A stretch of 64,000 bases of DNA from Candidatus Merdivicinus intestinigallinarum (GCA_018713335.1 DVOW01000032.1:19816-83815); one strand, 5' to 3'. Positions 7,873 to 17,013 are shown, numbered from the stretch's first letter. Notes: generated by a model from the letters alone, not told the origin. A program made the numbers and translations.

Positions 7873-8802
7873 ATGACCAAAGTGGCAGTGTTGATTCCAT
7901 GCTACAACGAGGAAAAAACCATCGGGAAGGTGGTGGCGGACTACAAAGCGGCCTTGCCGGAGGCGGATATTTATGTTTACAACAACAATTCCACCGACCG
8001 GACCGCGGAAATCGCGGAAAAAGCGGGAGCCATTGTCCGCAACGAGTACCGCCAGGGCAAGGGCAACGTGGTGCGCAGCATGTTCCGGCAGATTGACGCC
8101 GACTGCTACCTGATGATCGACGGGGACGACACCTACCCGGCGGAAAACGCCCGGGATATGGTGGAATATGTCCTTTCCGGCCAGGCCGATATGGTCATCG
8201 GCGACCGGCTCTCCTCCACCTATTTTACCGAAAACAAGCGGCCCTTCCACAATATGGGAAATGTGCTGGTGCGAAAGCTCATCAACTGGCTGTTCCACTC
8301 CAATATCAACGACATTATGACCGGCTACCGGGCCTTCAGCAAGGCCTTTGTCAAAGGGTTCCCGGTTCTGTCCCGAGGGTTTGAAATTGAAACGGAAATG
8401 TCCATCCACGCTGTGGACAAGAACTTCCTCTTAAAGGAGATCCCGGTGACATACCGGGACCGCCCCGACGGCAGCGAGTCGAAGCTCAATACCTATTCCG
8501 ATGGCTTCAAGGTGCTGAAAACCATTTTCCGTCTGTTCCGGGAGTACCGGCCCCTGGCCTTTTTCAGCGCCTTTGCCCTTTTATTCCTGCTGATTACCCT
8601 GATTTTGTTCCTGCCGGTGTTTGTGGATTACCTGCGCACCGGGCTTGTAGACCGGGTTCCCACACTGGTAGTGTCCGGCGTGTTCGGCACCTGCTCCCTG
8701 CTTTCCTTCCTGGTGGGCGTCATTTTGGACGTGGTGGTAAAGAAAGACCGGCAGATGTACGAGATCCTTATGAACCTCCGCACAGAATTGCAGGACAAAT
8801 AA
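7873..8802 (+). CDS. Family 2 glycosyltransferase with two C-terminal membrane helices
   Basis: A GT-A fold transferase of the dolichyl-phosphate mannose/glucose synthase type, expected to load a sugar from a nucleotide donor onto a polyprenyl phosphate at the inner membrane face. Visible signals are VLIPCYNEEKTIGKVV at the N-terminus, the donor-binding NNNSTDRTAEIA, the metal-binding DGDDTYPAE and GYRAFSKAFVKGFP. Two hydrophobic spans at residues about 222-246 and 262-285 anchor it. Sixteen bases downstream is a polytopic membrane protein that may use the product, so the pair probably decorates an envelope glycan. The donor sugar is unknown. Confidence 0.88.
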   Translation: MTKVAVLIPCYNEEKTIGKVVADYKAALPEADIYVYNNNSTDRTAEIAEKAGAIVRNEYRQGKGNVVRSMFRQIDADCYLMIDGDDTYPAENARDMVEYVLSGQADMVIGDRLSSTYFTENKRPFHNMGNVLVRKLINWLFHSNINDIMTGYRAFSKAFVKGFPVLSRGFEIETEMSIHAVDKNFLLKEIPVTYRDRPDGSESKLNTYSDGFKVLKTIFRLFREYRPLAFFSAFALLFLLITLILFLPVFVDYLRTGLVDRVPTLVVSGVFGTCSLLSFLVGVILDVVVKKDRQMYEILMNLRTELQDK

Positions 8803-8818
8803 CGGGGACAGACAGGCT

Positions 8819-10036
8819 ATGAAACAACATTTGCGGAATTTTGGGTGGAGCTGCGCCGTCTTTATCCTTTGCATCGCGATTTTTACCGGCGCCATGGCCG
8901 CCGCCTTTGCCATCCCCAACAGCGCCATCGAAAGCAACCAGCGGCAGGCTGTGGCGGTGATCGAATCGGAGGGCCAGTACCCCCGGTACTTTTTCGACAC
9001 ACCGGCCTGCCAGCTGGACAACTTTACCGACGGCCTGATGCTGGACCGGGCTATCAATCCGGACGAAAGCCGGGGACCTCTGGTGTCGGCCATGGACATT
9101 GAGGGGTATTCCCGGTACTGGCACGGCTATCAGGTGTTTTTGCGGCCGGCTCTGACCCTCCTCAATTATAAGCAGATCCGGTATCTGAACATGATGGTGT
9201 TTTTCATCCTGCTGGCCGGGGCCTTCGCGCTGATGCAGCGGAAAATGGGGACCCGTCCGGCAGTGGGATTTTTGGTTTCCGTGGCGGCCTGCTACGCCAT
9301 TATCATTCCGCTGTCCATGCAGTTTATGTCGGTGTTCGTTCTGATGCTCCTGGGCTGTATCTGGGTTCTGTGGCGGCATGGAAAGACGACTCCTTCGGAG
9401 GCCGTCCTCTTTTTTATGGTGCTGGGGATGACCACGAATTTCCTGGACCTGCTGACGGCCCCTCTTTTGACCCTGGGGATGCCCCTGGCCGTGTATCTGT
9501 ACCTGGAGATCGCCTCCCATCCGGAAAATGGCTGGTTTACCGGTTTTAAGCGGCTCTTTTTCCCGTCCCTGGCCTGGGGGCTGGGCTACGGCGGCTGCTG
9601 GGTATGCAAATGGGCGGTAGGGTCCCTGGTTCTCCGCCGGAACGTCTTTGCGGAAGCCGTTTCCCAGATTTTCTTCCGGGTGTCCGGCAGCGAGGACTAC
9701 CCCTTGGACCGGATGGAGGCCCTTTCCAAAAATTTTGACCGGATGTTTGTGGACCCCGGCAAGCGGCTGCTTTTGCTGCTGGGGATCATCCTGGGGCTGT
9801 GGCTTCTGCTGGCCCTTCTGTTCCGGAAATCATGGAAACAGCTGCTGAATGGGACGGTGCTGCTCCTTGCGGCCCTGTACCCTTACGCCTGGATTCTGGT
9901 CATGGCCAACCACTGCCAGATCCACTACTGGTTCACCTACCGGATACAGGCTGTGGCTCTCTTTGCCGTCGTCTGCTGGCTGGATTTATCGGTGGACGCC
10001 GGGAAGATCCGGAGGCTTTTTCAAAAGAAAAACTGA
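8819..10036 (+). CDS. Polytopic membrane protein, possible GT-C type glycosyltransferase
   Basis: A 405-residue protein with about nine to ten hydrophobic segments, beginning with a signal-anchor (WSCAVFILCIAIFTGAMAAAFA) followed by a ~90-residue extracytoplasmic loop, the shape of GT-C enzymes that use lipid-linked sugars. No catalytic motif is certain; acidic residues in the first loop (NFTDGLMLDRAINPDESRG) are candidates. It follows the polyprenyl glycosyltransferase by 16 bases and is probably in its operon. Family assignment rests on topology and context only. Confidence 0.65.
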   Translation: MKQHLRNFGWSCAVFILCIAIFTGAMAAAFAIPNSAIESNQRQAVAVIESEGQYPRYFFDTPACQLDNFTDGLMLDRAINPDESRGPLVSAMDIEGYSRYWHGYQVFLRPALTLLNYKQIRYLNMMVFFILLAGAFALMQRKMGTRPAVGFLVSVAACYAIIIPLSMQFMSVFVLMLLGCIWVLWRHGKTTPSEAVLFFMVLGMTTNFLDLLTAPLLTLGMPLAVYLYLEIASHPENGWFTGFKRLFFPSLAWGLGYGGCWVCKWAVGSLVLRRNVFAEAVSQIFFRVSGSEDYPLDRMEALSKNFDRMFVDPGKRLLLLLGIILGLWLLLALLFRKSWKQLLNGTVLLLAALYPYAWILVMANHCQIHYWFTYRIQAVALFAVVCWLDLSVDAGKIRRLFQKKN

Positions 10037-10047
10037 ATCTTCATAGC

Positions 10048-10084
10048 AAAACCCGGGGCAGATAATGGTGTCTGTCCCGGGTTT
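10048..10084 (+). terminator. Hairpin after the membrane-protein gene
   Basis: AAACCCGGGGCAGA...TCTGTCCCGGGTTT makes a stem of about 14 bp including one G-T pair, twelve bases past the stop codon. The T-tract after it is weak. Nearly the same stem sequence recurs at 10395-10427 on the other side of the hairpin array. Confidence 0.6.
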
Positions 10085-10160
10085 CGTCTGGCAATTTATA
10101 TAAGGGTTTATGCTTTGCTAACGCAAATGCACCGCAGATAAAATTTTAGGAGATTCTAAA

Positions 10161-10328
10161 CCGCCATTTTGCAAGCAAAATGGCGGTGGCGGGTCATCGC
10201 CAGGCGCTCTGCGGAGCGCCTTTTTTCTTGATAGTTCGCGCCCGGGGCGCGAAAAGATTGGATTTCGCCCATTGCGATGGGCGACCAAAGGCGTTGCCTT
10301 TGGAAACCACAAGCTTTTGAAAAAGCTT
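10161..10328. repeat. Intergenic array of at least six different hairpins (array 1)
   Basis: Six stems follow one another with almost no unpaired sequence: 10161-10186 (CCGCCATTTT/AAAATGGCGG), 10202-10221 (AGGCGCT/AGCGCCT then TTTTTT), 10235-10253 (TTCGCGCC/GGCGCGAA), 10266-10283 (CGCCCAT/ATGGGCG), 10285-10303 (CCAAAGGC/GCCTTTGG) and 10311-10328 (AAGCTTTT/AAAAGCTT). The array lies between two convergent genes and is flanked by two related terminator-like stems. The track ORFs crossing it (10118-10357 minus, 10272-10622 plus) have no coding features. The rest of this 410-base gap holds nothing else recognisable. Confidence 0.8.
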
Positions 10329-10345
10329 GACCAAAACTTTTTATT
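10261..10345 (+). repeat. Three-hairpin module, copy 1
   Basis: The last three hairpins of array 1, opened by GATTTCGCCCATTGCGATGG and closed by GACCAAAACTTTTTAT. It aligns with 23817-23901 through the first hairpin, spacer layout and closing motif. Two base pairs of the first stem change in a compensatory way between copies. Confidence 0.7.
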
Positions 10346-10394
10346 TTCCCTCATCATGCGAATTTATTCTGAAAGGAACCGTTCAACAACTCGA

Positions 10395-10427
10395 AACCCG
10401 GGGCAGACCTTCTATCTGCTCCGGGTT
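10395..10427. terminator. Terminator of the aminotransferase gene (probably bidirectional)
   Basis: AACCCGGGGCAGA...TCTGCTCCGGGTT forms a 13-pair stem 19 bases past the aminotransferase stop codon, with GTTTT on the plus side and a modest T-tract on the minus side. Confidence 0.7.
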
Positions 10428-10446
10428 GTTTTCACTGTTCCAAAAT

Positions 10447-11739
10447 TTACGCGGCCTGTTCCTGGAGCAGCTTTTCCACTGCGGCCAGCTTCACGCACAG
10501 GCAGAGGATTTCCGCCGCCTTTTCCAGGTCTTCCATGGAAGGATAGGTGGGGGCGATGCGGATGTTGGTGTCCTCCGGGTCCACGCCGTAGGGGAAGGAA
10601 GCGCCGGCGCCGGTCAGGGTGACGCCCGCCTCTTTGCAGAGGGAAACCACCCGTTTGGCGCAGCCGGGCAGGACGTTTAAAGAGAAGAAATATCCGCCGT
10701 TGGGCCGGGTCCAGCTGGCGATGCCGAGGCCGCCCAGCTCTTTTTCCAGCATATTCAGCACCAGCTCGAACCGGGGCTGGATCAAGGCTTTGTGCTTGGC
10801 CATGTGGGCCTTCATGCCCTCGGCGCTGCCGAAGAACCGGACGTGGCGGAGCTGGTTTATCTTGTCAAAGCCGATGGTCTGCATGGACAGGAATTTTTTC
10901 GCCCAGGCAAGGTTTTTCTCGCTCATGCCCATAACGGCCACGCCCGCGCCGCTGAAGGAAATTTTAGAGGTGGAGGCGAAAATGTACACCATGTCCTCAG
11001 AGCCCAGCTTTTTGCACTCGTCCATAATGTTTAACAGGGTGTCCGGGGTGTCGGTCAGGTCGTGGATGCAGTAGGCGTTGTCCCAGAAGATCCGGAAGTC
11101 CCGGGCCGCGGGCTTTAAGGCGGCGAAGCGGCGGACGGTTTCGTCCGAATAGGTGATGCCGTCGGGGTTGGAATATTTGGGCACGCACCAGATGCCTTTG
11201 ACAGACGGGTCGGAGGACACCAGTTTTTCCACCATGTCCATATCCGGGCCGTTTTCCGTCATGGGGATGTTGATCATCTCGATGCCAAAGGTTTCCGTAA
11301 CGGCAAAATGGCGGTCGTAGCCGGGGACGGGGCAGAGGAATTTCAGTTTGCCCTGCCGGTTCCAGGGGGCTTCCCCTTGGCAGGTCCCAAACTGCATGGC
11401 ACGGGCCACGGTGTCGTACATGAGGTTTAAGCTGGAGTTGCCCCCCACAAAGATTTCAGAGGGTTTTAAGCCCAACAGGTCGGCAAAAAGCTGCCGCGCT
11501 TCCGGGATACCCTCCAGAAGGCCGTAGTTCCGGGCGTCTTCCCCGGCGGCCGTTTGAAGAAGGTCCTTGGAGGTTAGGCAGTCCATCATGCCCATGGACA
11601 GGTCCAGCTGTTCCGCCGAGGGTTTCCCCCGGGACATATCCAGTTTCAGCCCCTGGGCCTGCACTGCCCGGTACTGCGCATCCAGTTCTTTTTTCTGCTC
11701 CGCCAGCTGTCCGGCGGAAACGCTGCTCATCAACGCCAT
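10447..11739 (-). CDS. Aspartate aminotransferase of the AspT (class I, subgroup gamma) type
   Basis: PLP enzyme moving the amino group between aspartate and 2-oxoglutarate, giving oxaloacetate and glutamate. The N-terminal MSRGKPSAEQLDLSMGM is the hallmark of the Corynebacterium AspT-like family. The PLP lysine is in ASTSKISFSGAGVAVM, and FWDNAYCIHDL holds cofactor-binding residues. The track start at 11796 is replaced by the ATG at 11739, eight bases after GGAGG, giving 430 residues. It is a single-gene unit with its own promoter and terminator. Families close to this one include MocR-type proteins, but there is no DNA-binding domain here. Confidence 0.9.
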   Translation of the reverse strand: MALMSSVSAGQLAEQKKELDAQYRAVQAQGLKLDMSRGKPSAEQLDLSMGMMDCLTSKDLLQTAAGEDARNYGLLEGIPEARQLFADLLGLKPSEIFVGGNSSLNLMYDTVARAMQFGTCQGEAPWNRQGKLKFLCPVPGYDRHFAVTETFGIEMINIPMTENGPDMDMVEKLVSSDPSVKGIWCVPKYSNPDGITYSDETVRRFAALKPAARDFRIFWDNAYCIHDLTDTPDTLLNIMDECKKLGSEDMVYIFASTSKISFSGAGVAVMGMSEKNLAWAKKFLSMQTIGFDKINQLRHVRFFGSAEGMKAHMAKHKALIQPRFELVLNMLEKELGGLGIASWTRPNGGYFFSLNVLPGCAKRVVSLCKEAGVTLTGAGASFPYGVDPEDTNIRIAPTYPSMEDLEKAAEILCLCVKLAAVEKLLQEQAA

Positions 11740-11787
11740 ATTCATACCCTCCAAATGATTCTCCAGTTGCGAATGACTGTATTTTTT

Positions 11788-11815
11788 ATTATACACCTTT
11801 TGAAAATTTTTGCAA
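11788..11815 (-). promoter_or_regulatory. Promoter of the aspartate aminotransferase gene
   Basis: The minus strand reads TTGCAA (11810-11815), 16 bases, TATAAT (11788-11793). Confidence 0.7.
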
Positions 11816-11948
11816 GAACTATTTTGAAATCCTGCAAAAAACTCCCTCCAAAGAATTGTATGTATCCAGCGCCGAAACTGTTCATGTTGGATAAAATGGC
11901 CTTTTCAGAGCAGATTTACAGAAATTATATGAATAAACATTCAGCGGA

Positions 11949-14000
11949 TTATTCTTTTCGGCGGAGAAAACCCATTTTGACGCAGTGGGCCAGGCTGAGA
12001 GTTTTTTCGCCGCAGCTTTCAAAAAAGACCTTGGCCCCGCCGTTTTTGAAGGATTGGATGACGCCTGCGCCAAAAAGACGGTGGGACACCGGGTCCCCGA
12101 CGGCGAATCCATCGTCTTTTGAGGGCCGTTTCGAGGAAGCGGACAAAAAGGCGTACCCAAACCGGGAGAGCCGCAGGTTTGGCAGCGCTTCCGGCGGGTC
12201 AAAGAGCACCAGCCGGTCCCTGGCCCGGGTGGCCCCCACGTAAAACAGCCGCATTTCCTCCCAGTAAGGCCCGTCGTCCTGGTATTTGCGGGCCAGCAGG
12301 GCGGATTTTCCAGGCAGAACCCCGTCAAAGCAGTCCCAGAGGATGACCGTGTCGAATTCCAGCCCCTTGGCCGAGTGGATGGTGGAGAGGGTGACCCGGG
12401 CCTCCTCCGGCCGGTAAGCCGCCGGGGCGGAGGCCGCCTCCATCCGGACAAAGAGGGTGGGGAAGTCCGGCGAGGTTTCACAGAGCCACCGAAGCTGGCT
12501 GTAACGCATCCGGATCAGCGGGTCGCCCTTTTCCCACCGCTGCCGCAGCCGTTTCCCCAGGGCCAGCTTGGTTTCCAGGGCTTCCAGGGCCTTATAAGGG
12601 GAAAGGGTCTGGCAGGCTTCCAAAACCTCCGCCATATTCAAGGCGGAGCCTCCCCGGGGAGAAAGGGGGGCGGCTTCCCTTAAAAGCTCCGGCACAGATT
12701 TTAAGCCGTCCGCCCTGAGAAGGACGTTTTGGTAAAGAAGCTGGTCCAGGTCCGGCCGGTAATCCAAATACCGGAAGGCCTCCAGATCGTAGGGGTTCGC
12801 GCAGAGGAACAACAGGGCCGCCATGGTTTTGGCATGGTATTTGATGAGGGAAACTGGCCCGGCGTCCAGGCGGAAGGGAATATGGGCCTCCTGCAAATAC
12901 AGGGACAGGGCGCAGGCCGAAAGGTTGTTGCGGTATAAAATCCCCACCGTTTCATTTGGCGGCGTTTCCCGGATGATGGCGGCGGCCTCCTGGAAAGCGT
13001 CGGACATGTCCCGAGGGGAAACCCGTTCCACCGCGCCCCCTTCCGGCCTGGTGGGGATCAGGAGCTTGTCGAAGCGCTCCGGGCTTTGGCGGATAAAGCC
13101 TTCGCAGAGGGAGAGAATCTCCGGCCGGCTGCGGTGATTGTGCTCCATTTTCAGCACCCGGGCATTGGGAAAGGTTTTGGGGAACCGCAGGATGCCGCCG
13201 GGGTCCGCCCCGCGGAAGCCGTAGATGCTCTGGTCCTCGTCCCCCACCAGGAAAAGGCCATTCCCTTCTGGGGCCAGCAGCTCCAAAAGGGCGGTCTGCA
13301 CCGGGGAAAGGTCCTGGCCCTCGTCCACGTTCCAGTAGTCGTACCGTTCCCGCCAGCTTTGCAGGAAGGCCGGGCGCTTTACCAGGATTTCCCGGGAAAA
13401 CAGCAGCAGGTCGTCGTAGTCCATGAGGCGCTCCGCCTTTTTTACCGCCTCGTACCGGGTGAAAATGGACAGGAAATAGGGCGGCAGGTCCGGAAGGGAG
13501 GAAATTTCCCCTTTGGAAAGCATCCGGTTTTTGCAAAGGCCGGTTTTGGAAAGCAGGTCGGACAAAAGCTCCTCATCCGGGGACGCGCCGGTCACCTCCT
13601 CCGCGCACCGGCGCATAATGGCCGCGGAACCGGGGGATTCCTCGCTGCCGGCAAGCCTTGGGAGGGGACGCCCCGACTGCCGGGAAAAATCGGTTAAAAT
13701 CCGCAGGCAGAGGCTGTGGATGGTGCTGATGTCCGGGGCTTTCGGGAACAGGTCCCCAAACAGTTCCGAGAACCGCCGCCCCATGTCCCCGGCGGATTCC
13801 CGGGAAAAGGAAAGGCAGCAGATCCGTTCCGGCGCAGCACCCCGTTCCAAAAGGGCCGCCAGCCGCGCCACCAGCACCGTGGTTTTGCCGGAGCCGGGCA
13901 CTGCCAGCAGCAGGGTGGGGGTCCTGCCGGTGGTCAGGGCCTGGGCCTGTACCGGGTTAAAGTAAATGCCTTTTTCCTCTAAATGCCGCAGGAGCTCCAT
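11949..14000 (-). CDS. UvrD/Rep-family superfamily 1 DNA helicase
   Basis: ATP-driven 3'-5' DNA unwinding enzyme for repair or replication restart. Motifs in order: Q-like FNPVQAQAL, Walker A AVPGSGKTTVLVA, Ia ISTIHSLCLR, II NVDEGQDLSPVQ, III GDEDQSIYGFRGA, IV EHNHRSRPEI, V STIHSAKGLEFDTVIL and VI FYVGATRARDRLVLF. The DEGQ in place of the usual DExQ is normal for the family. The start is set at 14000 (MELLRHLEEKGIYFNPVQ) behind GGGGGG, giving 683 residues. The last ~60 residues (DPVSHRLFGAGVIQSFKNGGAKVFFESCGEKTLSL) look like the small Tudor-like tail domain of PcrA/UvrD. It is divergent from adhE. Confidence 0.92.
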   Translation of the reverse strand: MELLRHLEEKGIYFNPVQAQALTTGRTPTLLLAVPGSGKTTVLVARLAALLERGAAPERICCLSFSRESAGDMGRRFSELFGDLFPKAPDISTIHSLCLRILTDFSRQSGRPLPRLAGSEESPGSAAIMRRCAEEVTGASPDEELLSDLLSKTGLCKNRMLSKGEISSLPDLPPYFLSIFTRYEAVKKAERLMDYDDLLLFSREILVKRPAFLQSWRERYDYWNVDEGQDLSPVQTALLELLAPEGNGLFLVGDEDQSIYGFRGADPGGILRFPKTFPNARVLKMEHNHRSRPEILSLCEGFIRQSPERFDKLLIPTRPEGGAVERVSPRDMSDAFQEAAAIIRETPPNETVGILYRNNLSACALSLYLQEAHIPFRLDAGPVSLIKYHAKTMAALLFLCANPYDLEAFRYLDYRPDLDQLLYQNVLLRADGLKSVPELLREAAPLSPRGGSALNMAEVLEACQTLSPYKALEALETKLALGKRLRQRWEKGDPLIRMRYSQLRWLCETSPDFPTLFVRMEAASAPAAYRPEEARVTLSTIHSAKGLEFDTVILWDCFDGVLPGKSALLARKYQDDGPYWEEMRLFYVGATRARDRLVLFDPPEALPNLRLSRFGYAFLSASSKRPSKDDGFAVGDPVSHRLFGAGVIQSFKNGGAKVFFESCGEKTLSLAHCVKMGFLRRKE

Positions 14001-14247
14001 GGCGCGCCCCCCTTTCCGTCTGTTTTTCCATACTATTATACCCTGTTTTTCCGCAGGAAACAAGCGGCGGGAAGCTTTAGCGTGTTTGCGCAAGAATATT
14101 TTGGAGAGTTATGGGGATGATACCAATAAAAACCCTTGCTGAATCCCTGGGAATGAGTTAAAATAAAAGGGAAGGCAATTGTGCTGTTTGCCTAAAAATA
14201 TGCTGCCCCTCTTGTGAAAGATTGGCCGCGTATTTGCTTTCATTCTG

Positions 14248-14276
14248 TTGACAGAAAGGGGGAAAACCAGTATAAT
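14248..14276 (+). promoter_or_regulatory. Sigma-A promoter of adhE
   Basis: A full consensus TTGACA (14248-14253), 17 bases, TATAAT (14271-14276). Confidence 0.9.
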
Positions 14277-14280
14277 AGAA

Positions 14281-14298
14281 TTGTTAAAAGATTAACAA
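14281..14298. promoter_or_regulatory. Rex operator at the adhE start site
   Basis: TTGTTAA-AAGA-TTAACAA is a perfect match to the Rex consensus. It begins five bases after the -10, over the expected transcription start, where bound Rex would block initiation. Confidence 0.85.
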
Positions 14299-14344
14299 TC
14301 ATTCCCCGAAGGAAAGTTTGGAACGAATAACAGGAGGTTTTGAA

Positions 14345-16960
14345 ATGGTTCAGGAAAAAGCAACTCCCACCGCACCCGTTGTGGACGTACAGGCAATGAT
14401 CAACCACCTGGCTCAGAAAGCCAAAGCCGCGCTGGCCGAGTATATGAAGCTCGATCAGGAACAGGTGGACAAGATTGCCCATGCCATGGCTCTGGCCGGC
14501 CTGGATAACCACACCAAGCTGGCGAAGCTGGCGGTCGAGGAAACCGGCCGCGGCGTTTACGAAGACAAAATCATTAAAAACCTGTTTGCTACCGAATATA
14601 TCTGGCACGACATCAAGGATCAGAAAACCGTGGGCATCATTGAAGACGATGAGCTGGCCGGCCTCATGCAGGTAGCAGAGCCTGTTGGTATCGTGGCTGG
14701 CGTTACTCCCGTAACCAACCCCACTTCCACCACCATGTTCAAATCCATGATCGCGGCCAAAGCCCGCTGCCCCATCATTTTCGGCTTCCATCCCTCCGCC
14801 CAGAAGTGCTCCGCTGAGGCTGCCCGCGTCGTCCGTGACGCCGCCGTCGCCGCCGGCGCTCCCGAAAACTGCGTGCAGTGGATCGAAACCCCCTCTCTGG
14901 AAGCTACCAACGCTTTGATGAACCATCCTGACGTGGCCCTGGTTCTGGCTACCGGCGGCGCCGGCATGGTAAAGGCCGCGTACTCCACCGGGAAACCCGC
15001 CCTGGGCGTAGGCCCCGGCAACGTGCCCTGCTATGTGGAGAAAACCTGCAATGTGGAGCGCGCCTGCAACGACATCATGCTGTCCAAGACCTTCGACAAC
15101 GGAATGATCTGCGCTTCCGAGCAGGCTGTCATCGTGGACAGGGAAGTTTCCGCCCAGTTTGAGAAATATATGAAGGACAACGGCTGCTACTTTGTCAACG
15201 CTGAGGAAGAAAAGAAGCTGGTGGACTACGCGTTCCCCGAAGCGAAAAACCGCGCGCTGAACTCCGCCATCGTCGGCAAGCCCGCCGCTTGGATCGCGGA
15301 ACAGGCAGGCCTGAAGGTCCCTGCGGACACTAAAATCCTCATCGGCCGCATTCAGGATGTTGGCCCCGACCAGCCTCTGTCCAAAGAGAAGCTGTCCCCC
15401 ATTCTGGCCTATATCGTGGTGAATTCCACGGAGGAAGGCTTCGCCATGGCCAAGAAGATGCTGTACAACGGGGGGTTGGGCCACTCTGCCGCCATCCATT
15501 CCGGCAGCGAGGAAATCATTGAGGCTTACGGCGAGGCCATGGAAGTCGGCCGCGTCATCGTCAACTCGCCTTCTTCTCAGGGCGGCATCGGCGACATCTA
15601 CAACGAAAATACGCCTTCTCTGACTCTGGGCTGCGGCTCCTTTGGTAAAAACTCCACCACCTCCAACGTTTCCGCCCTGAACCTGGTCAACGTGAAACGC
15701 ATTGCCAAGAGGAGAGTCAATATGCAGTGGTTCAAGATCCCCCCGAAAATCTACTTTGAATATAACGCCATCCAGTATCTGGAGAAAATGCCCGATATCT
15801 CCCGCGCCTTCATCGTCACCGACGAAACCATGGTAAAGCTGGGCAACGTGGACATCCTGCTCCACTACCTCCGGAAACGCAGCACCTACTGCCATGCGGA
15901 AATCTTCGCGGAAGTTGAGCCCGACCCGTCTGTTGACACCATCATGCGCGGCGTTGAGGCTATGAACCACTTCCAGCCCGATGTCATCATCGCGCTGGGC
16001 GGCGGCTCCGCTATGGACGCCGCCAAGGGCATGTGGATGTTCTACGAACACCCCGACATCTCCTTCACCGGCATGAAGCAGAAATTCTTCGACATCCGCA
16101 AGAGAACCTACCACTTCCCCAAGCTGGGCAACAAAGCGCAGCTGGTCTGCGTTCCTACCACCTCCGGCACCGGTTCTGAGGTTACCTCCTTCGCGGTAAT
16201 TACCGACAAGAAGGCCAACATCAAGTACCCTCTGGCCGACTACGAGCTGACTCCCGACGTTGCCATCGTTGACCCGCAGTTCGTGATGTCCGTCCCCAAA
16301 TCCGTGACTGCGGACACCGGTCTGGACGTTCTGACCCACGCCATCGAGGCTTACGTTTCCGTTCTGGCTTCCGACTACACCGACGGCCTGGCCCTCCATG
16401 CCATCCGGCTGGTCTTCAAGTACCTGAAGCGCGCCTACGACAACGGCAACGACCGGGAAGCCCGCGAGAAGATGCACAATGCGTCCTGCATCGCCGGTAT
16501 GGCCTTCACCAACGCGTTCTTGGGCATCAACCACTCCCTGGCCCACAAGCTTGGCTCCGCTTACCACATCCCCCACGGCCGCGCCAACGCCATCCTGCTG
16601 CCTTACGTCATCGCTTACAACGCCCAGAAGCCGAAGAAATTCGCCACCTGGCCGAAGTACGAGAAGTTTGTGGCTGACAAGCGTTACGCGGAAATCGCCG
16701 AGATGCTGGGCCTGCCCTGCCGGACCACGGAGGAGGGCGTCCAGAGCCTGATCAAAGCCATCGTTGACCTGGAGCGCTCCATGAACATTGTGAAATCCAT
16801 CAAGGATTGCGGCGTTGATGAAAAGACCTTCATGGACAACGTGGAAGCTCTGGCGGACGAGGCCCACAGCGACCAGTGCACCCCCGCGAATCCCCGTTAC
16901 CCCCTGGTTTCCGAGCTGAAAGAGCTGTATATCAAAGCTTACTACGGTGAAGAGAAATAA
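14345..16960 (+). CDS. adhE: Bifunctional acetaldehyde/alcohol dehydrogenase AdhE
   Basis: Reduces acetyl-CoA to acetaldehyde and then ethanol, using two NADH. The N-terminal half is a CoA-acylating aldehyde dehydrogenase with the catalytic cysteine in FDNGMICASEQAVI, and the C-terminal half an iron-dependent alcohol dehydrogenase with GGGSAMDAAKGMW and iron ligands in LAHKLGSAYHIPHGRANAILLPY. The start at 14345 follows ACAGGAGG with 7-base spacing, giving 871 residues, the normal length. AdhE of this kind assembles into spirosomes. A consensus promoter with a perfect Rex site controls it, so it should switch on when NADH accumulates. A 909-aa antisense ORF covering it is a codon-bias shadow. 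Confidence 0.97.
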   Translation: MVQEKATPTAPVVDVQAMINHLAQKAKAALAEYMKLDQEQVDKIAHAMALAGLDNHTKLAKLAVEETGRGVYEDKIIKNLFATEYIWHDIKDQKTVGIIEDDELAGLMQVAEPVGIVAGVTPVTNPTSTTMFKSMIAAKARCPIIFGFHPSAQKCSAEAARVVRDAAVAAGAPENCVQWIETPSLEATNALMNHPDVALVLATGGAGMVKAAYSTGKPALGVGPGNVPCYVEKTCNVERACNDIMLSKTFDNGMICASEQAVIVDREVSAQFEKYMKDNGCYFVNAEEEKKLVDYAFPEAKNRALNSAIVGKPAAWIAEQAGLKVPADTKILIGRIQDVGPDQPLSKEKLSPILAYIVVNSTEEGFAMAKKMLYNGGLGHSAAIHSGSEEIIEAYGEAMEVGRVIVNSPSSQGGIGDIYNENTPSLTLGCGSFGKNSTTSNVSALNLVNVKRIAKRRVNMQWFKIPPKIYFEYNAIQYLEKMPDISRAFIVTDETMVKLGNVDILLHYLRKRSTYCHAEIFAEVEPDPSVDTIMRGVEAMNHFQPDVIIALGGGSAMDAAKGMWMFYEHPDISFTGMKQKFFDIRKRTYHFPKLGNKAQLVCVPTTSGTGSEVTSFAVITDKKANIKYPLADYELTPDVAIVDPQFVMSVPKSVTADTGLDVLTHAIEAYVSVLASDYTDGLALHAIRLVFKYLKRAYDNGNDREAREKMHNASCIAGMAFTNAFLGINHSLAHKLGSAYHIPHGRANAILLPYVIAYNAQKPKKFATWPKYEKFVADKRYAEIAEMLGLPCRTTEEGVQSLIKAIVDLERSMNIVKSIKDCGVDEKTFMDNVEALADEAHSDQCTPANPRYPLVSELKELYIKAYYGEEK

Positions 16961-16980
16961 GTTTCCCATACGGGAATCAC

Positions 16981-17013
16981 AAAGCCCCCGGACCGAAAGG
17001 CCCGGGGGCTTTT
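16981..17013. terminator. Terminator between convergent adhE and Nudix genes
   Basis: AAGCCCCCGG...CCGGGGGCTT with TTTT on the plus side, 20 bases after the adhE stop. The A-run on the left serves the minus strand. Confidence 0.85.

Noticed and set aside
10118-10622. ORFs across hairpin array 1 (10118-10357 minus, 10272-10622 plus)
   Set aside because: Their sequence consists of inverted repeats and terminators, and the plus ORF runs antisense into the aminotransferase gene.
14240-16969. A 909-aa ORF antisense to adhE
   Set aside because: It lies wholly opposite a certain gene, has no ribosome-binding site and shows the repetitive G/V/D/H composition of a GC-rich codon shadow. The same holds for long antisense ORFs at 4132-5379, 27925-29058, 46535-47815, 50240-51997 and 54446-56329.
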